Source: Deltaproteobacteria bacterium (GTDB lineage Bacteria; Desulfobacterota_B; Binatia; UBA9968). Taken from it: a DNA stretch of 36,296 nt. The notes below the pieces were generated by a model. That model was not told where the DNA came from and did no database searches. It saw only the letters and a program-made list of their open reading frames with translations. Location: NCBI GenBank assembly GCA_016193385.1, contig JACPSF010000071.1, positions 15,507 through 51,802 on the forward strand, in the 5' to 3' direction. Below are positions 22,402 through 30,575 of this stretch, one piece after another (the stretch's first letter is position 1; each line of letters opens with the position of its first letter). The position numbers and the translations under genes are program-made.

Positions 22402-23757
22402 TAATAGCTGCCAGCACTCGGCGAGAGAGCTCACTCCGGTGAGCTCGACATCGTGGAGGTGGGCCAGTTGCGAGCTGTTCGTGCGTGGTAGGATGCACCG
22501 CTCAAAGCCCAGCTTGGTTGCTTCCTTAACGCGCGCCTCGGCTTGAGCGATGCCCCGAATTTCTCCCGCCAGACCGACCTCACCGAGGAGAACAGTTTTC
22601 GGATCGATGGCCTTTTCCCGGTAACTCGAGGCGACTACCGCGACGATTCCCAGGTCGACCGCAGGCTCGTCGACGTAGACGCCGCCCGCCACGTTGACGA
22701 AAATGTCCTGATTGAAGAGATTGATCCCCATCTTCTTTTCCAGCACGGCGGTCAAAAGCGCGACCCGGTTGTGGTCCACGCCGATAGTGGTGCGCCGGGG
22801 GACGGCGAGAAACGAGGAGCTGACGAGCGCCTGAAGCTCAACCAGGATGGGACGCGTACCTTCCATGCTACACGCGACCACGGAGCCGGGAACTCCAAGC
22901 GGCCTTTCCATCAGAAAGATCTCGGAAGGATTGCTGACCTCCCTGAGCCCGGCTTCTTTCATCTCGAAAACACCGATCTCATTGGTCGAGCCGAAGCGGT
23001 TTTTTACCGCTCTCAGAATGCGGAAACTGTGACCCCTCTCTCCTTCAAAGTACAGGACGGTGTCGGCCATATGCTCGAGGACTCGAGGGCCGGCGATCGA
23101 CCCGTCTTTGGTCACGTGGCCGATCAGAAAGGCACAGAGGCCCTTTTTCTTCGCCAAAACGATAATGGCGCCGGAGCACTCTCTGACCTGGCCGATGCTT
23201 CCCGGAGCCGACGGCAGGGCTGAGGTGAAAATCGTTTGTATCGAGTCGATCACCAGGACCGAGGGGTTAACCTTTTTAATCTGGTCCAGGATCCCTTCGA
23301 GGGAGGTTTCGCTTAGTAGTAGAAGCTTGGGCGAAGTCACGCCGATTCTCTCCGCACGCATCTTGATCTGTTGGCGAGATTCTTCGCCGGATACATACAA
23401 GCAGGCATGTCCGTTCTGGCTCAGGGCAGCGAAGGCCTGGAGCAGAAGGGTAGATTTTCCAATTCCGGGATCACCGCCGATCAGGATCACCGACCCCGCA
23501 ACAAGCCCGCCGCCCAGGACTCGATCGAACTCTTTGATTCCGGAAAGAAGCCTGGTGTCGCCGGCCGCCGAGATTTCCGAGATCGGAGACGCGACTTCGG
23601 CAGACCCCAAGGCCAACTCGCCGCGGGGATGAAAAGCACGCTCGACCCTTTCTTCCACCAGGGTATTCCACTGATTGCAGTCCGGGCATTTCCCGAGCCA
23701 CTTCGGCGATTGAAAGCCGCAACTCTGGCAGGCGTAGATAACCTTGGCTTTGGCCAC
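22396..23757 (-). CDS. radA: DNA repair protein RadA (Sms)
   Basis: A 453-residue RadA. The N-terminal zinc finger uses Cys10, Cys13, Cys24 and Cys27 (CQSCGFQSPKWLGKCPDC). The RecA-like ATPase domain has Walker A GDPGIGKS at 95-102 and a Walker B-type VLVIDSIQTI. The RadA-specific KNRFG motif (AVKNRFGSTNEIGVFEM) near residue 250 and the C-terminal Lon-protease-like domain (GGVYVDEPAVDLGIVAVVASSY, GEVGLAGEIRGI) are all present. RadA is a DnaB-like helicase that promotes branch migration in recombination. The product has full family length. It lies 18 bases after the LLM oxidoreductase gene on the same strand. Its stop codon lies in a heptamer array. Confidence 0.97.
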   Translation of the reverse strand: MAKAKVIYACQSCGFQSPKWLGKCPDCNQWNTLVEERVERAFHPRGELALGSAEVASPISEISAAGDTRLLSGIKEFDRVLGGGLVAGSVILIGGDPGIGKSTLLLQAFAALSQNGHACLYVSGEESRQQIKMRAERIGVTSPKLLLLSETSLEGILDQIKKVNPSVLVIDSIQTIFTSALPSAPGSIGQVRECSGAIIVLAKKKGLCAFLIGHVTKDGSIAGPRVLEHMADTVLYFEGERGHSFRILRAVKNRFGSTNEIGVFEMKEAGLREVSNPSEIFLMERPLGVPGSVVACSMEGTRPILVELQALVSSSFLAVPRRTTIGVDHNRVALLTAVLEKKMGINLFNQDIFVNVAGGVYVDEPAVDLGIVAVVASSYREKAIDPKTVLLGEVGLAGEIRGIAQAEARVKEATKLGFERCILPRTNSSQLAHLHDVELTGVSSLAECWQLLF

Positions 23758-23775
23758 GGGGGCAATATATCAGCT

Positions 23776-24798
23776 TTAGAGGTTTTTTTGAGTTCTTTTC
23801 TCGTGACCTAGGGGGGCAACGAATTTTGGCATCACTTCTCTTGCCATGATCTCCATGGACTTCAAGACCCGTTCCTGACCCATAGCGGCAAAGTGCATCA
23901 AGAACATGATGTAGTTGGTCCCGGTTTCTCTGATCTCTTCAATCTGCTCGATACATCGCCCGGGGTCGCCCACCATGATCATTCTTTCCTTGTAGAGATC
24001 GTCGTAAGTGCGGGGTCTGATTTGCAGGCGGTGGCTGTAGTAGAGGCTCATCGGTTCGCGGGCGTTTTTCTCCGCTTCTTTGTCGCTTTCGGCCACGTGG
24101 GCGTGAAAGCACTGGACCACTTCGTAGCGCTCCGGCTTGTGACCCGAGGCGGCCAGCGTTTCCTTATAGCCGGTGATTTTCTCTTTCATCTCGGCGATGG
24201 TTTTACAACTGGCGTAGGGGATGCCAAGGATGGGAAGACCTCTTTCGCCCGCGACGTTGTAAGAGCCCTGGCTGAGCGCGGCCAGAAAGATCGGGGGCGT
24301 CGGTTTTTGCACCGGGAGAACATTCATACCAACGCCATCGAACCGATGGTACTTTCCTTTATAGGTAATTTTGCCTTCCCGCCAGGCTTGCTCCACCACC
24401 TCCAGGCATTCAATCAGCAGGTCGCGGTTGTCTTCCTTGACACCGAAGCCGACCAGCTCCGGAGGTGTCCCCCTGCCGATGCCGAAATCAAGCCGCCCAT
24501 CGCTCAGCACGTCCACCATGGCGTACTCTTCGGCAACGAGAAGCGGGTTGCGGTAGGGGAGAAGGCACACCGCGACCCCGAGGCGGATCTTCTTGGTATA
24601 TCTCGCGGCGAGGGAGAGGATCACCGGAGGGGCGGGAATCACGCCGAAAAAGTCGAAGTGGTGCTCGCCGAACCAAAAGCACTCGTAGCCGAGCGTCTCG
24701 GCCCATCTCACCTGTTCCAGCATTTCGTCGTAATAAGCGTGCAGCTTCTTATTCAATGAAGGGTCGTTGTCACCGATGATGAACATGCCGAATTTCAT
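23776..24798 (-). CDS. LLM-class flavin-dependent oxidoreductase (bacterial luciferase-like)
   Basis: A 340-residue protein with the luciferase-like monooxygenase TIM barrel. MKFGMFIIGD at the N-terminus, WAETLGYECFWFGEHHF (residues about 32-48), KKIRLGVAVCLLPYRNPLLVAEE and SDGRLDFGIGRGTPP are classic for the group B (F420-independent, FMNH2-dependent) members. These enzymes oxidise alkanes, sulfonates or other organics with a partner flavin reductase; no reductase is adjacent. The gene directly precedes radA, with which it may be co-transcribed, and is divergent from bioF. Confidence 0.9.
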   Translation of the reverse strand: MKFGMFIIGDNDPSLNKKLHAYYDEMLEQVRWAETLGYECFWFGEHHFDFFGVIPAPPVILSLAARYTKKIRLGVAVCLLPYRNPLLVAEEYAMVDVLSDGRLDFGIGRGTPPELVGFGVKEDNRDLLIECLEVVEQAWREGKITYKGKYHRFDGVGMNVLPVQKPTPPIFLAALSQGSYNVAGERGLPILGIPYASCKTIAEMKEKITGYKETLAASGHKPERYEVVQCFHAHVAESDKEAEKNAREPMSLYYSHRLQIRPRTYDDLYKERMIMVGDPGRCIEQIEEIRETGTNYIMFLMHFAAMGQERVLKSMEIMAREVMPKFVAPLGHEKRTQKNL

Positions 24799-24946
24799 CG
24801 CTTGCCTCGCTGAAGAAATTTGCTTAGAGACGTTGGGCTTCCGGTGAAGCTACGCCATCGTATTCCGCTTTGTCAATGCTCTCGGCTGTGGTGGTGTCCC
24901 CGTGTTGCCATGCACCCGACCTTATATTAAGAGAGTTAGTTTGAAG

Positions 24947-26110
24947 ATGGCTCTGGATTTCATCGACAAGGAACTGGAGACCCTAAAGCACGACGGGCTT
25001 TATCGGAAGCTGCGCCGCGTTGAGGGAGAGCAAGGCCCTACGCTAAACCTTGACGGCCAAGAGGTACTGAATTTTTCCTCCAATAACTACCTCGGCCTTG
25101 CCAATCATCCGGCCCTGCGTGCGGCTGCCAAGGAAGCGATCGAGCGCTATGGCTGCGGCTCCGGGGCCTCCCGTCTCATATCGGGCAACATGACGCTGCA
25201 CGAAGAGCTGGAGGCGAAGATTGCGGCGCTCAAGGGTACCGAGGCTGCGCTGGTTTTCAACTCGGGCTATCAGGCCAATATCGGCGTCCTTTCTGCCCTC
25301 GCCGGCGAAGGGGATGTGATCCTCAGTGATGTCCTTAACCACGCCAGCGTCATCGACGGCTGTCGTCTCTCACGGGCGAAGGTTGTGATCTATCCTCACT
25401 GTGATCTGGCGGTATTGGAGGAGGAGTTAAAAAAGGCGCCGGTAGCTGCTCGCAGGCTGATTGTTACAGAGACCCTCTTTAGTATGGACGGGGACGAGGC
25501 GCCGCTCGCGGAGATCGTGGAGCTGGCGGAACGATACGGGGCAATGGTCATGGTGGACGAGGCACATGCCACGGGCGTCTTCGGGCCTAACGGGGCGGGA
25601 GTGGTCGCCAAGTTGGGATTGGGAAACCGCGTCCCGGTTCAGATGGGGACCCTGGGAAAGGCGCTCGGGGCGTTTGGCGCCTATGTGGCAGGCTCCCGTG
25701 AGTTGCGCGAGTTTCTGATCAACCGCTCTCGGAGTTTTATCTTCACCACCTCTCTTCCGCCGGCCGTGATGGCCATGGCGATTGCCGCGATTGACGTTGT
25801 GTACAAGGAGCCGCAGAGGAGGCTTGCGCTGTGGCATAACTGCCGGGCTTTGAGGGACGGACTTAAGAAATTGGGTTTTTCCCTGGGCGAGAGCCAGAGC
25901 CAGATCCAGCCGCTGGTCATCGGGGATGCTGAAAAATGCATGGATTTTTCGGAGCGACTGCTCCAAAAGGGAGTTTTTGCCCAGGGAATCCGTCCGCCGA
26001 CCGTCTCTCCAGGCACGTCCCGGCTCAGAATAACACTCATGGCCACGCACACCCATGAACATCTCCATCGGGCACTCAAAGCCTTCGAAGAAGTCCAGAG
26101 TCAATTTTAA
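24947..26110 (+). CDS. bioF: 8-amino-7-oxononanoate synthase
   Basis: A 387-residue alpha-oxoamine synthase. LNFSSNNYLGLANHP, GCGSGASRLISGNMTLHEELE, and HASVIDG are typical; Asp204 and His207 in VDEAHATG bind the PLP pyridine and phosphate region; Lys238 in MGTLGKALGAFGAY forms the Schiff base. It condenses pimeloyl-ACP/CoA with alanine, the first step of the biotin ring pathway. Start ATG 24947 gives the usual family length; a GTG at 24902 would add an unusual 15-residue tail. AGAGAG upstream is a weak RBS. bioA follows, so biotin function rather than KBL (glycine C-acetyltransferase) is likely. No BirA operator was found upstream. Confidence 0.93.
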   Translation: MALDFIDKELETLKHDGLYRKLRRVEGEQGPTLNLDGQEVLNFSSNNYLGLANHPALRAAAKEAIERYGCGSGASRLISGNMTLHEELEAKIAALKGTEAALVFNSGYQANIGVLSALAGEGDVILSDVLNHASVIDGCRLSRAKVVIYPHCDLAVLEEELKKAPVAARRLIVTETLFSMDGDEAPLAEIVELAERYGAMVMVDEAHATGVFGPNGAGVVAKLGLGNRVPVQMGTLGKALGAFGAYVAGSRELREFLINRSRSFIFTTSLPPAVMAMAIAAIDVVYKEPQRRLALWHNCRALRDGLKKLGFSLGESQSQIQPLVIGDAEKCMDFSERLLQKGVFAQGIRPPTVSPGTSRLRITLMATHTHEHLHRALKAFEEVQSQF

Positions 26111-26151
26111 ATTTTGAATTGATTGAAACTAAAAATTAAAAATTCAGAATT
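26103..26151. repeat. Heptanucleotide array (AATTTTA/AAAAATT types) between bioF and bioA
   Basis: Two AATTTTA-like units then AATTGAT, a spacer unit TGAAACT, two exact AAAAATT units and CAGAATT follow each other at 7-base steps. The first half is roughly the reverse complement of the second. It begins within the last codons of bioF, including the stop at 26108-26110. Confidence 0.65.
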
Positions 26152-26164
26152 AAGTGAATTAGAG

Positions 26165-27520
26165 ATGGTGGATTACAAAAGGCTCAAACGGTTGGATCAT
26201 GAATATATCTGGCATCCTTTTACCCAGATGCGGGAGTGGATGGGTGAAGATCCGCTTGTCATCGAAAAAGGAGAGGGGCACTACCTCATCGATGTTCAAG
26301 GGAGAAGGTATCTCGATGGCGTCTCTTCTCTTTGGTGTAATGTCCACGGACATGGGAAAAAAGAGCTTGATGAGGCATTAAAAAGCCAGATCGACCGCCT
26401 TGCCCACTCGACTTTTCTCGGTTTAACCCATTCTCCCGGCATCGAGCTTGCCGAAAAGCTTATCGGGATCGGCCCCAAAGGTCTGAAGCGGGTTTTTTAT
26501 TCCGACAGCGGCGCTACGGCTGTTGAGATTGCGCTCAAAATGACCTTCCAGTACTGGCAGCTTAAAGGGGAGACAAAGCGAACACGCTTCGCTTCTCTAG
26601 TCGAGGCCTATCATGGCGATACTATTGGGGCCATGAGCGTTGGTTACACGGAGACCTTTCACCGCTATCACCAGCCGCTGCTTTTTCCTGTTTTGCGTCT
26701 AAGCCCACCGCATGTCTATCGCTATTATCAGCGGATGAGCCAGGCCGAGGCGCTCAAGTGCGCTATTGGAGAAGCCGAGACCAAGATCTCGGAGGCGAGG
26801 GAGTCTCTGGCAGCCTTCATCATGGAGCCTTTGATGCAAGGGGCGGCTGGAATGTGGTTCCAACCGTTGGGATATGTGAAGGCATTGAGCAAGATCTGTA
26901 GGAAAAACGGAATCCTCCTCATCCTCGATGAGGTGGCTACTGGCTTCGGCCGGACTGGAAAGATGTTCGCCTGCGAGCACGATGGGGTGAGCCCTGATAT
27001 CCTCTGTCTCGCCAAAGGGATCACCGGCGGCTATCTCCCCCTGGCGGCGACTTTGACGACCGAGGAGATTTTTTCCGCGTTTCTCGGTGAGTATGGAGAG
27101 TATAAGAGTTTTTTTCACGGTCATACGTATACGGCGAATCCCCTTGGATGCGCCGTGGCGCTCGCCAGCCTCGATCTTTTTAAGACGGAGAAAATTTTAG
27201 ATCGGATGCAGCCGAAGATCGCCTATCTTAAGCGCAGCCTGGAGGAGGATTTCCTCCCGCTCGCCCACGTAGGCGACATTCGCCAGTGGGGCTTCATGGC
27301 CGGGATTGAGTTAGTCGAAGATAAGGCGACTCTCAAGGCGTACCCGTCTGCCAGACGTGTTGGTCACCAGGTTATCCGTGAAGCACGCAAGAGAGGAGTC
27401 ATCGTTCGCCCCCTCGGAGACGTGATTGTCCTGATGCCGCCGCTGACGATTAGCGACGAGGAGATCAAAGCGCTCGTCGATGTCGTCTATGATTGCATCC
27501 GCCAAGTCACCGAAAGTTGA
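26165..27520 (+). CDS. bioA: Adenosylmethionine-8-amino-7-oxononanoate aminotransferase
   Basis: A 451-residue class III aminotransferase. IWHPFTQM near residue 16 is the BioA hallmark that binds the substrate; YSDSGATAVEIALKM, Asp255 in ILDEVATGFGRTG and Lys284 in LAKGITGGYLPL form the PLP site; HGHTYTANPLGCA is the conserved C-terminal motif. It converts 8-amino-7-oxononanoate to 7,8-diaminononanoate using SAM as amino donor. ATG 26165 is chosen because it matches family length; the upstream TTG at 26123 lies in the AT-rich heptamer array. No strong RBS is seen (GAATTAGAG). It sits between bioF and bioD. Confidence 0.95.
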   Translation: MVDYKRLKRLDHEYIWHPFTQMREWMGEDPLVIEKGEGHYLIDVQGRRYLDGVSSLWCNVHGHGKKELDEALKSQIDRLAHSTFLGLTHSPGIELAEKLIGIGPKGLKRVFYSDSGATAVEIALKMTFQYWQLKGETKRTRFASLVEAYHGDTIGAMSVGYTETFHRYHQPLLFPVLRLSPPHVYRYYQRMSQAEALKCAIGEAETKISEARESLAAFIMEPLMQGAAGMWFQPLGYVKALSKICRKNGILLILDEVATGFGRTGKMFACEHDGVSPDILCLAKGITGGYLPLAATLTTEEIFSAFLGEYGEYKSFFHGHTYTANPLGCAVALASLDLFKTEKILDRMQPKIAYLKRSLEEDFLPLAHVGDIRQWGFMAGIELVEDKATLKAYPSARRVGHQVIREARKRGVIVRPLGDVIVLMPPLTISDEEIKALVDVVYDCIRQVTES

Positions 27521-27537
27521 GATGATGATTCAGGACT

Positions 27538-27572
27538 GCCTATTGCCTGTTGCCTCATGCCTCTCGCCTTGG
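27538..27572. repeat. Heptanucleotide array (GCCTNNN type) between bioA and bioD
   Basis: Five consecutive 7-base units start with GCCT, beginning GCCTATT and GCCTGTT and ending GCCTTGG. The GCCT units match the GCCTNNN type at 19762 and are the complement of the AGGC units at 19719. Confidence 0.75.
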
Positions 27573-27589
27573 GGGGCGGGTTTATAGGT

Positions 27590-28306
27590 ATGGGCGGCGG
27601 TATTTTCATTACTGGCACGGATACCGGGGTGGGGAAGACCCTCATTGCCTGCGGCCTGGCAGCGCTCCTTAAGAAGCGTGGCTACAAGGTCGGCGTGATG
27701 AAGCCTGCCGAGACCGGCTGCAAGGAAAAAAATGGGAAGCTCTTTCCCGAGGACGCCTTTCATCTTCAGCAAGCCTCGGGTTGTGACGATCCTCTGGAAA
27801 GAATTTGTCCTTACCGCCTCTGGCTGCCGCTCACGCCCAGCGTGGCTGCAGCGAAGGAAAGGCTTAAGATTGACACCTCTTTGATCGTAAATCTCTACAA
27901 AGAGATCAGCTCGGTACACGATATTACTTTGGTCGAGGGTGCCGGCGGCCTGCTAGCTCCTCTTTTGCCGCGTTATACTTACGCTGACTTGGCTCGGGCC
28001 ATGGAGCTCCCGCTCTTGGTGGTGGCCGCCAATCGCCTCGGCGTGATCAATCATCTGCTCCTCACCTTAGAGCACGCCTCCTGCCGCGGCCTACCTGTGC
28101 TTGGATATATTTTCAATCGCTTGGACAACCAGCCCTCCCTCGCCGCTGACACTAACCGCGACGCCCTTCTGTCGCTTACGGCAGTCCCCTGCTTGGGCGA
28201 GATTCCCTACATCGAGAACTTGGAAGCTAAACGGCCTTCTCTGGCGGATCTATTTGAGGAACGGCTTGACATCCGGCTGCTGGAGGCGGTCTTGCCGCGC
28301 GGATAA
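27590..28306 (+). CDS. bioD: Dethiobiotin synthetase
   Basis: A 238-residue P-loop ATPase of the dethiobiotin synthetase family. Walker A is GTDTGVGKT at 9-17, preceded by IFIT; KPAETGCKEKNGKLFPED contains the substrate-binding Lys; VEGAGGLLAPL holds the conserved Glu-Gly-Ala-Gly-Gly; GYIFNRLDN is the nucleotide-specifying loop. It forms the ureido ring of dethiobiotin from diaminononanoate, CO2 and ATP. ATG 27590 is preferred because it puts the P-loop at the standard N-terminal position and GGGGGGCGGG lies upstream. An upstream ATG in frame at 27557 falls in the GCCT array. Third gene of the biotin set; bioB is not in the window. Confidence 0.94.
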   Translation: MGGGIFITGTDTGVGKTLIACGLAALLKKRGYKVGVMKPAETGCKEKNGKLFPEDAFHLQQASGCDDPLERICPYRLWLPLTPSVAAAKERLKIDTSLIVNLYKEISSVHDITLVEGAGGLLAPLLPRYTYADLARAMELPLLVVAANRLGVINHLLLTLEHASCRGLPVLGYIFNRLDNQPSLAADTNRDALLSLTAVPCLGEIPYIENLEAKRPSLADLFEERLDIRLLEAVLPRG

Positions 28307-28325
28307 ATTTAGATTTGAGTTTTTA
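28305..28325. repeat. Weak heptanucleotide array after bioD
   Basis: Three 7-base units (AAATTTA, GATTTGA and GTTTTTA) follow the bioD stop codon directly. Similarity between units is low; listed because position and period match the clearer arrays. Confidence 0.35.
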
Positions 28326-28327
28326 CC

Positions 28328-28356
28328 TTGTTGAATAGCCGGGTTTATTGTATATT
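28328..28356 (+). promoter_or_regulatory. Candidate promoter of the BrnT-like toxin pair
   Basis: TTGTTG at 28328-28333 and TATATT at 28351-28356 are separated by 17 bases. The -10 box ends 14 bases before the GTG start of the toxin, so the transcript would be nearly leaderless, consistent with the lack of an RBS. Confidence 0.4.
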
Positions 28357-28370
28357 CAAGTCATTACGCT

Positions 28371-28652
28371 GTGCGGATCACCTTCGCTTATGACAAAGGG
28401 GCAAAAAAGGCGCATTACAAGGTGCGCCACGGAGACATCAAGGAGAGCGAGTTTTCGGAGGTGTTTTCAAGGCCGGTGGTGGTTATCGGCCAGCAAGGAC
28501 GGGTACTGAAAGCCGTGGGCAGAACTCTGGCAGGCCGCTTCCTTACTGTCGTCTTTATCCGTGTAAGTAACGACCATTGCCATGTCATCACGGGTTGGCC
28601 GTCGAACCGAACGCAGATTTTATTATGGCACAGGGAGGTCGGTAAGAGATGA
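28371..28652 (+). CDS. BrnT-like (RelE-fold) putative ribonuclease toxin
   Basis: A 93-residue protein starting GTG. FAYDKGAKKAHYKVRHGDIKESEFSEVF, then AVGRTLAGRFLTVVFIRVS, follows the BrnT layout (F-x-W-D-x-x-K...N..KHG..FeeA..vF...; iGrt..gr.l.VvF). The C-terminal catalytic Arg/Tyr region is altered (ITGWPSNRTQILLWHREV), so this is a distant relative. BrnT toxins are RNases that arrest translation. The next gene encodes a ribbon-helix-helix antitoxin and overlaps by four bases (ATGA), the toxin-first order of brnTA. There is no RBS before the GTG. Confidence is high for a toxin-antitoxin role by context, moderate for BrnT. Confidence 0.68.
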   Translation: MRITFAYDKGAKKAHYKVRHGDIKESEFSEVFSRPVVVIGQQGRVLKAVGRTLAGRFLTVVFIRVSNDHCHVITGWPSNRTQILLWHREVGKR

Positions 28653-28963
28653 GAAAGACAAAAAAGTGTAAGAAATGCGGCACTGAGATGTACATGGATG
28701 ATCAGGGAGGGTGGTTCTGCCCAGACTGCGTCATCGAAGAGATCCAACCTGACTTCCTGGACGAAGGAAAAGTCGGCCGCGGAGAATTGAAGCGGCCCTA
28801 CGTTCTGGAGCCTCCGACCAAGCAGGTCAGCTTAAGGCTGCCTGTAAGTGATCTGGATCTTGCCCGGAAGATTGCCCGCCGTAAGGGAATACCGAAGTAC
28901 CAGACCTACATCAAAACTCTGCTTCACAAGATGCTCGTCAAGGAAGCCGAGAACGAGGGGTAA
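28649..28963 (+). CDS. Ribbon-helix-helix antitoxin with N-terminal zinc ribbon (BrnA/CopG-like)
   Basis: A 104-residue two-part protein. Residues 7-27 contain CKKC and CPDC (Cys7, Cys10, Cys24, Cys27) separated by 13 residues, a compact zinc ribbon. Residues 58-97 are TKQVSLRLPVSDLDLARKIA, then RRKGIPKYQTYIKTLLHKML, a standard ribbon-helix-helix of the BrnA/CopG type (strand, helix, GIPYQTLIK-like second helix). The linker is acidic then proline-rich. The ATG overlaps the toxin stop (ATGA), so production is coupled to the toxin. Antitoxins of this type normally lack a zinc ribbon and have the toxin-binding segment there instead, so the ribbon may be the toxin-binding or extra DNA-binding part. 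Confidence 0.75.
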   Translation: MRKTKKCKKCGTEMYMDDQGGWFCPDCVIEEIQPDFLDEGKVGRGELKRPYVLEPPTKQVSLRLPVSDLDLARKIARRKGIPKYQTYIKTLLHKMLVKEAENEG

Positions 28964-29158
28964 CAGTCGTATGGTCAATCTCGATCTTCGACCCCTAGGT
29001 CCGGTCTTGCCCCGCCGATTATTTTAGCTACCCTAAACGAAGTTTTTTGGTATATTGGCAGGTGGGTAGAGGCGGGGAGTCTCTAGGGTGGGCCTCCAAT
29101 TTTCCAATCTTGATAAACGGGTAGTACAAGCTGTTGCGTACAAAGGACACGAGCAACA

Positions 29159-30559
29159 ATGAAGGGCTTTGTTCCCACACCTCGCGAAACTGTCGATACA
29201 ATGGTGCAGCTGTTGTTTCGCGGGCGGACGCCCACCGCGGACAACGCCGTCCTTGACCCAGGTTGCGGGACGGGAGAGTTCATTGACGGAGTCATCCGGT
29301 GGTGCCAGCGGCGACGGCTCCCGCTTCCGCGCATCACTGGCATCGAGTCAGATCCGCGCCACCTAGCAGCCCTGGGGGTGAAGTACGACGGCCTGCGCGC
29401 TGTATCCATCGACCACGCCGACTTCCTCGAGGACAACTGCATGGCGTACGACTACATCATTGGTAACCCGCCCTACGTGCCGATTACGGGACTGTCGGAA
29501 GCCGAGAAGGCTCAATACCGCGCGCGGTACGCCACGGCGCGGGGTCGCTTCGATCTTTATTTGCTCTTCTTCGAGGAAGCTCTGCGGCGACTTGCTCCGG
29601 CTGGCCGACTCGTTTTTATCACGCCGGAGAAGTATCTGTACGTTGAGACCGGTAGACCACTGCGTGAGTTGCTCGCGCGCCGTCATGTTGAAGAGATCCT
29701 CCTCGTAAGGGAGGACACATTCGGCGAACTAGTAACATATCCGACGATCACGGTGGTAGGCCACGCATCCCCCGGCAGGACGCAGGTCATGCGGCGTGAC
29801 GGTACCACGGTGACCGTGGACTTGCCTACGGGCGGCGATCCGTGGTTGCCCGTTATCGAAGGAGTCGCGTCGCAGTGCGCCGCCGTAAGGCTCGCGGATC
29901 TGTGCCTACGGGTGAGTTGCGGTGTTGCGACAGGTGCTGACAGCGTATTCGTCCGGCCGGCGGAAGGTCTCGACCCGGCACTCCGGGCCTTTGCCCACCC
30001 GACGATTGCCGGGCGGGAGCTCGCGCCCGCCACCACCCATCTCACGACACGTTTCGTTATGTTGGTTCCTTACGGACCGGAGGGCCGCTTGATGCCGCTG
30101 GAGCGACTCGGGGCGCTACGGAGCTATTTGCTGCGTCACGACGTTCGGCGGCGGCTGGTCGCACGGACCTGTGTCAAGCGCAAGCCCTGGTATGCGTTTC
30201 ACGAGACGCCGGTGCTTCGGGACATTTTGCGCCCAAAGATCCTTTGCAAAGATATCGCCGAGACGCCGCACTTCTGGATCGATCGGTCCGGTGAGATCGT
30301 GCCACGGCATTCCGTTTACTACATTTTGCCCCGGGAGTCCGCAGCGATCGACGTGATTGTCGACTACCTGCGATCATCGTCCGCCCATGAGTGGCTCAGG
30401 CGGAACTGCCAACGCGCAGCCAAAGGGTTCCTGCGCCTCCAGAGTCATGTCCTGCAAGGGCTGCCCGTGCCCGATGATGTGGCCCGCGCGGCTGGCGCTG
30501 GGCGTCAGGTCGTGGGGTCGGCTGGTCAGTCCTTGCAAGCAAACCTGCCCTTCCGGTAG
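29159..30559 (+). CDS. Type II N6-adenine DNA methyltransferase
   Basis: A 466-residue DNA methyltransferase. SAM-binding motif I is VLDPGCGTGEF at 31-41; the catalytic motif IV is NPPY at 103-106 (YIIGNPPYVPITG), which denotes adenine N6 methylation. The order motif I then IV and a large C-terminal part fit the gamma class (TaqI/Eco57I-like). The C-terminal domain contains KRKPWYAFHETP, PKILCKDIAETPHFWID and SVYYILPR, typical of the target-recognition domain in this class. The start ATG 29159 leads straight into FVPTPRETVDTMVQLLF, a usual opening. An endonuclease gene, broken by a stop codon, follows after 16 bases, completing a restriction-modification set. Confidence 0.9.
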   Translation: MKGFVPTPRETVDTMVQLLFRGRTPTADNAVLDPGCGTGEFIDGVIRWCQRRRLPLPRITGIESDPRHLAALGVKYDGLRAVSIDHADFLEDNCMAYDYIIGNPPYVPITGLSEAEKAQYRARYATARGRFDLYLLFFEEALRRLAPAGRLVFITPEKYLYVETGRPLRELLARRHVEEILLVREDTFGELVTYPTITVVGHASPGRTQVMRRDGTTVTVDLPTGGDPWLPVIEGVASQCAAVRLADLCLRVSCGVATGADSVFVRPAEGLDPALRAFAHPTIAGRELAPATTHLTTRFVMLVPYGPEGRLMPLERLGALRSYLLRHDVRRRLVARTCVKRKPWYAFHETPVLRDILRPKILCKDIAETPHFWIDRSGEIVPRHSVYYILPRESAAIDVIVDYLRSSSAHEWLRRNCQRAAKGFLRLQSHVLQGLPVPDDVARAAGAGRQVVGSAGQSLQANLPFR

Positions 30560-30575
30560 TATCCGACGGCCCCGA

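Noticed and set aside
22543..23223. 226-codon plus-strand ORF
   Set aside because: Antisense to radA, which has all family motifs.
23893..24759. 288-codon plus-strand ORF
   Set aside because: Antisense shadow of the LLM oxidoreductase; His/Asp/Arg-rich, no domain.
24840..24946. BirA operator before bioF
   Set aside because: No TTGTAAACC/GGTTTACAA-type dyad could be found.
19719..28325. CRISPR array as explanation of the periodic repeats
   Set aside because: Period is 7 bases with no spacers, and no cas genes are present.
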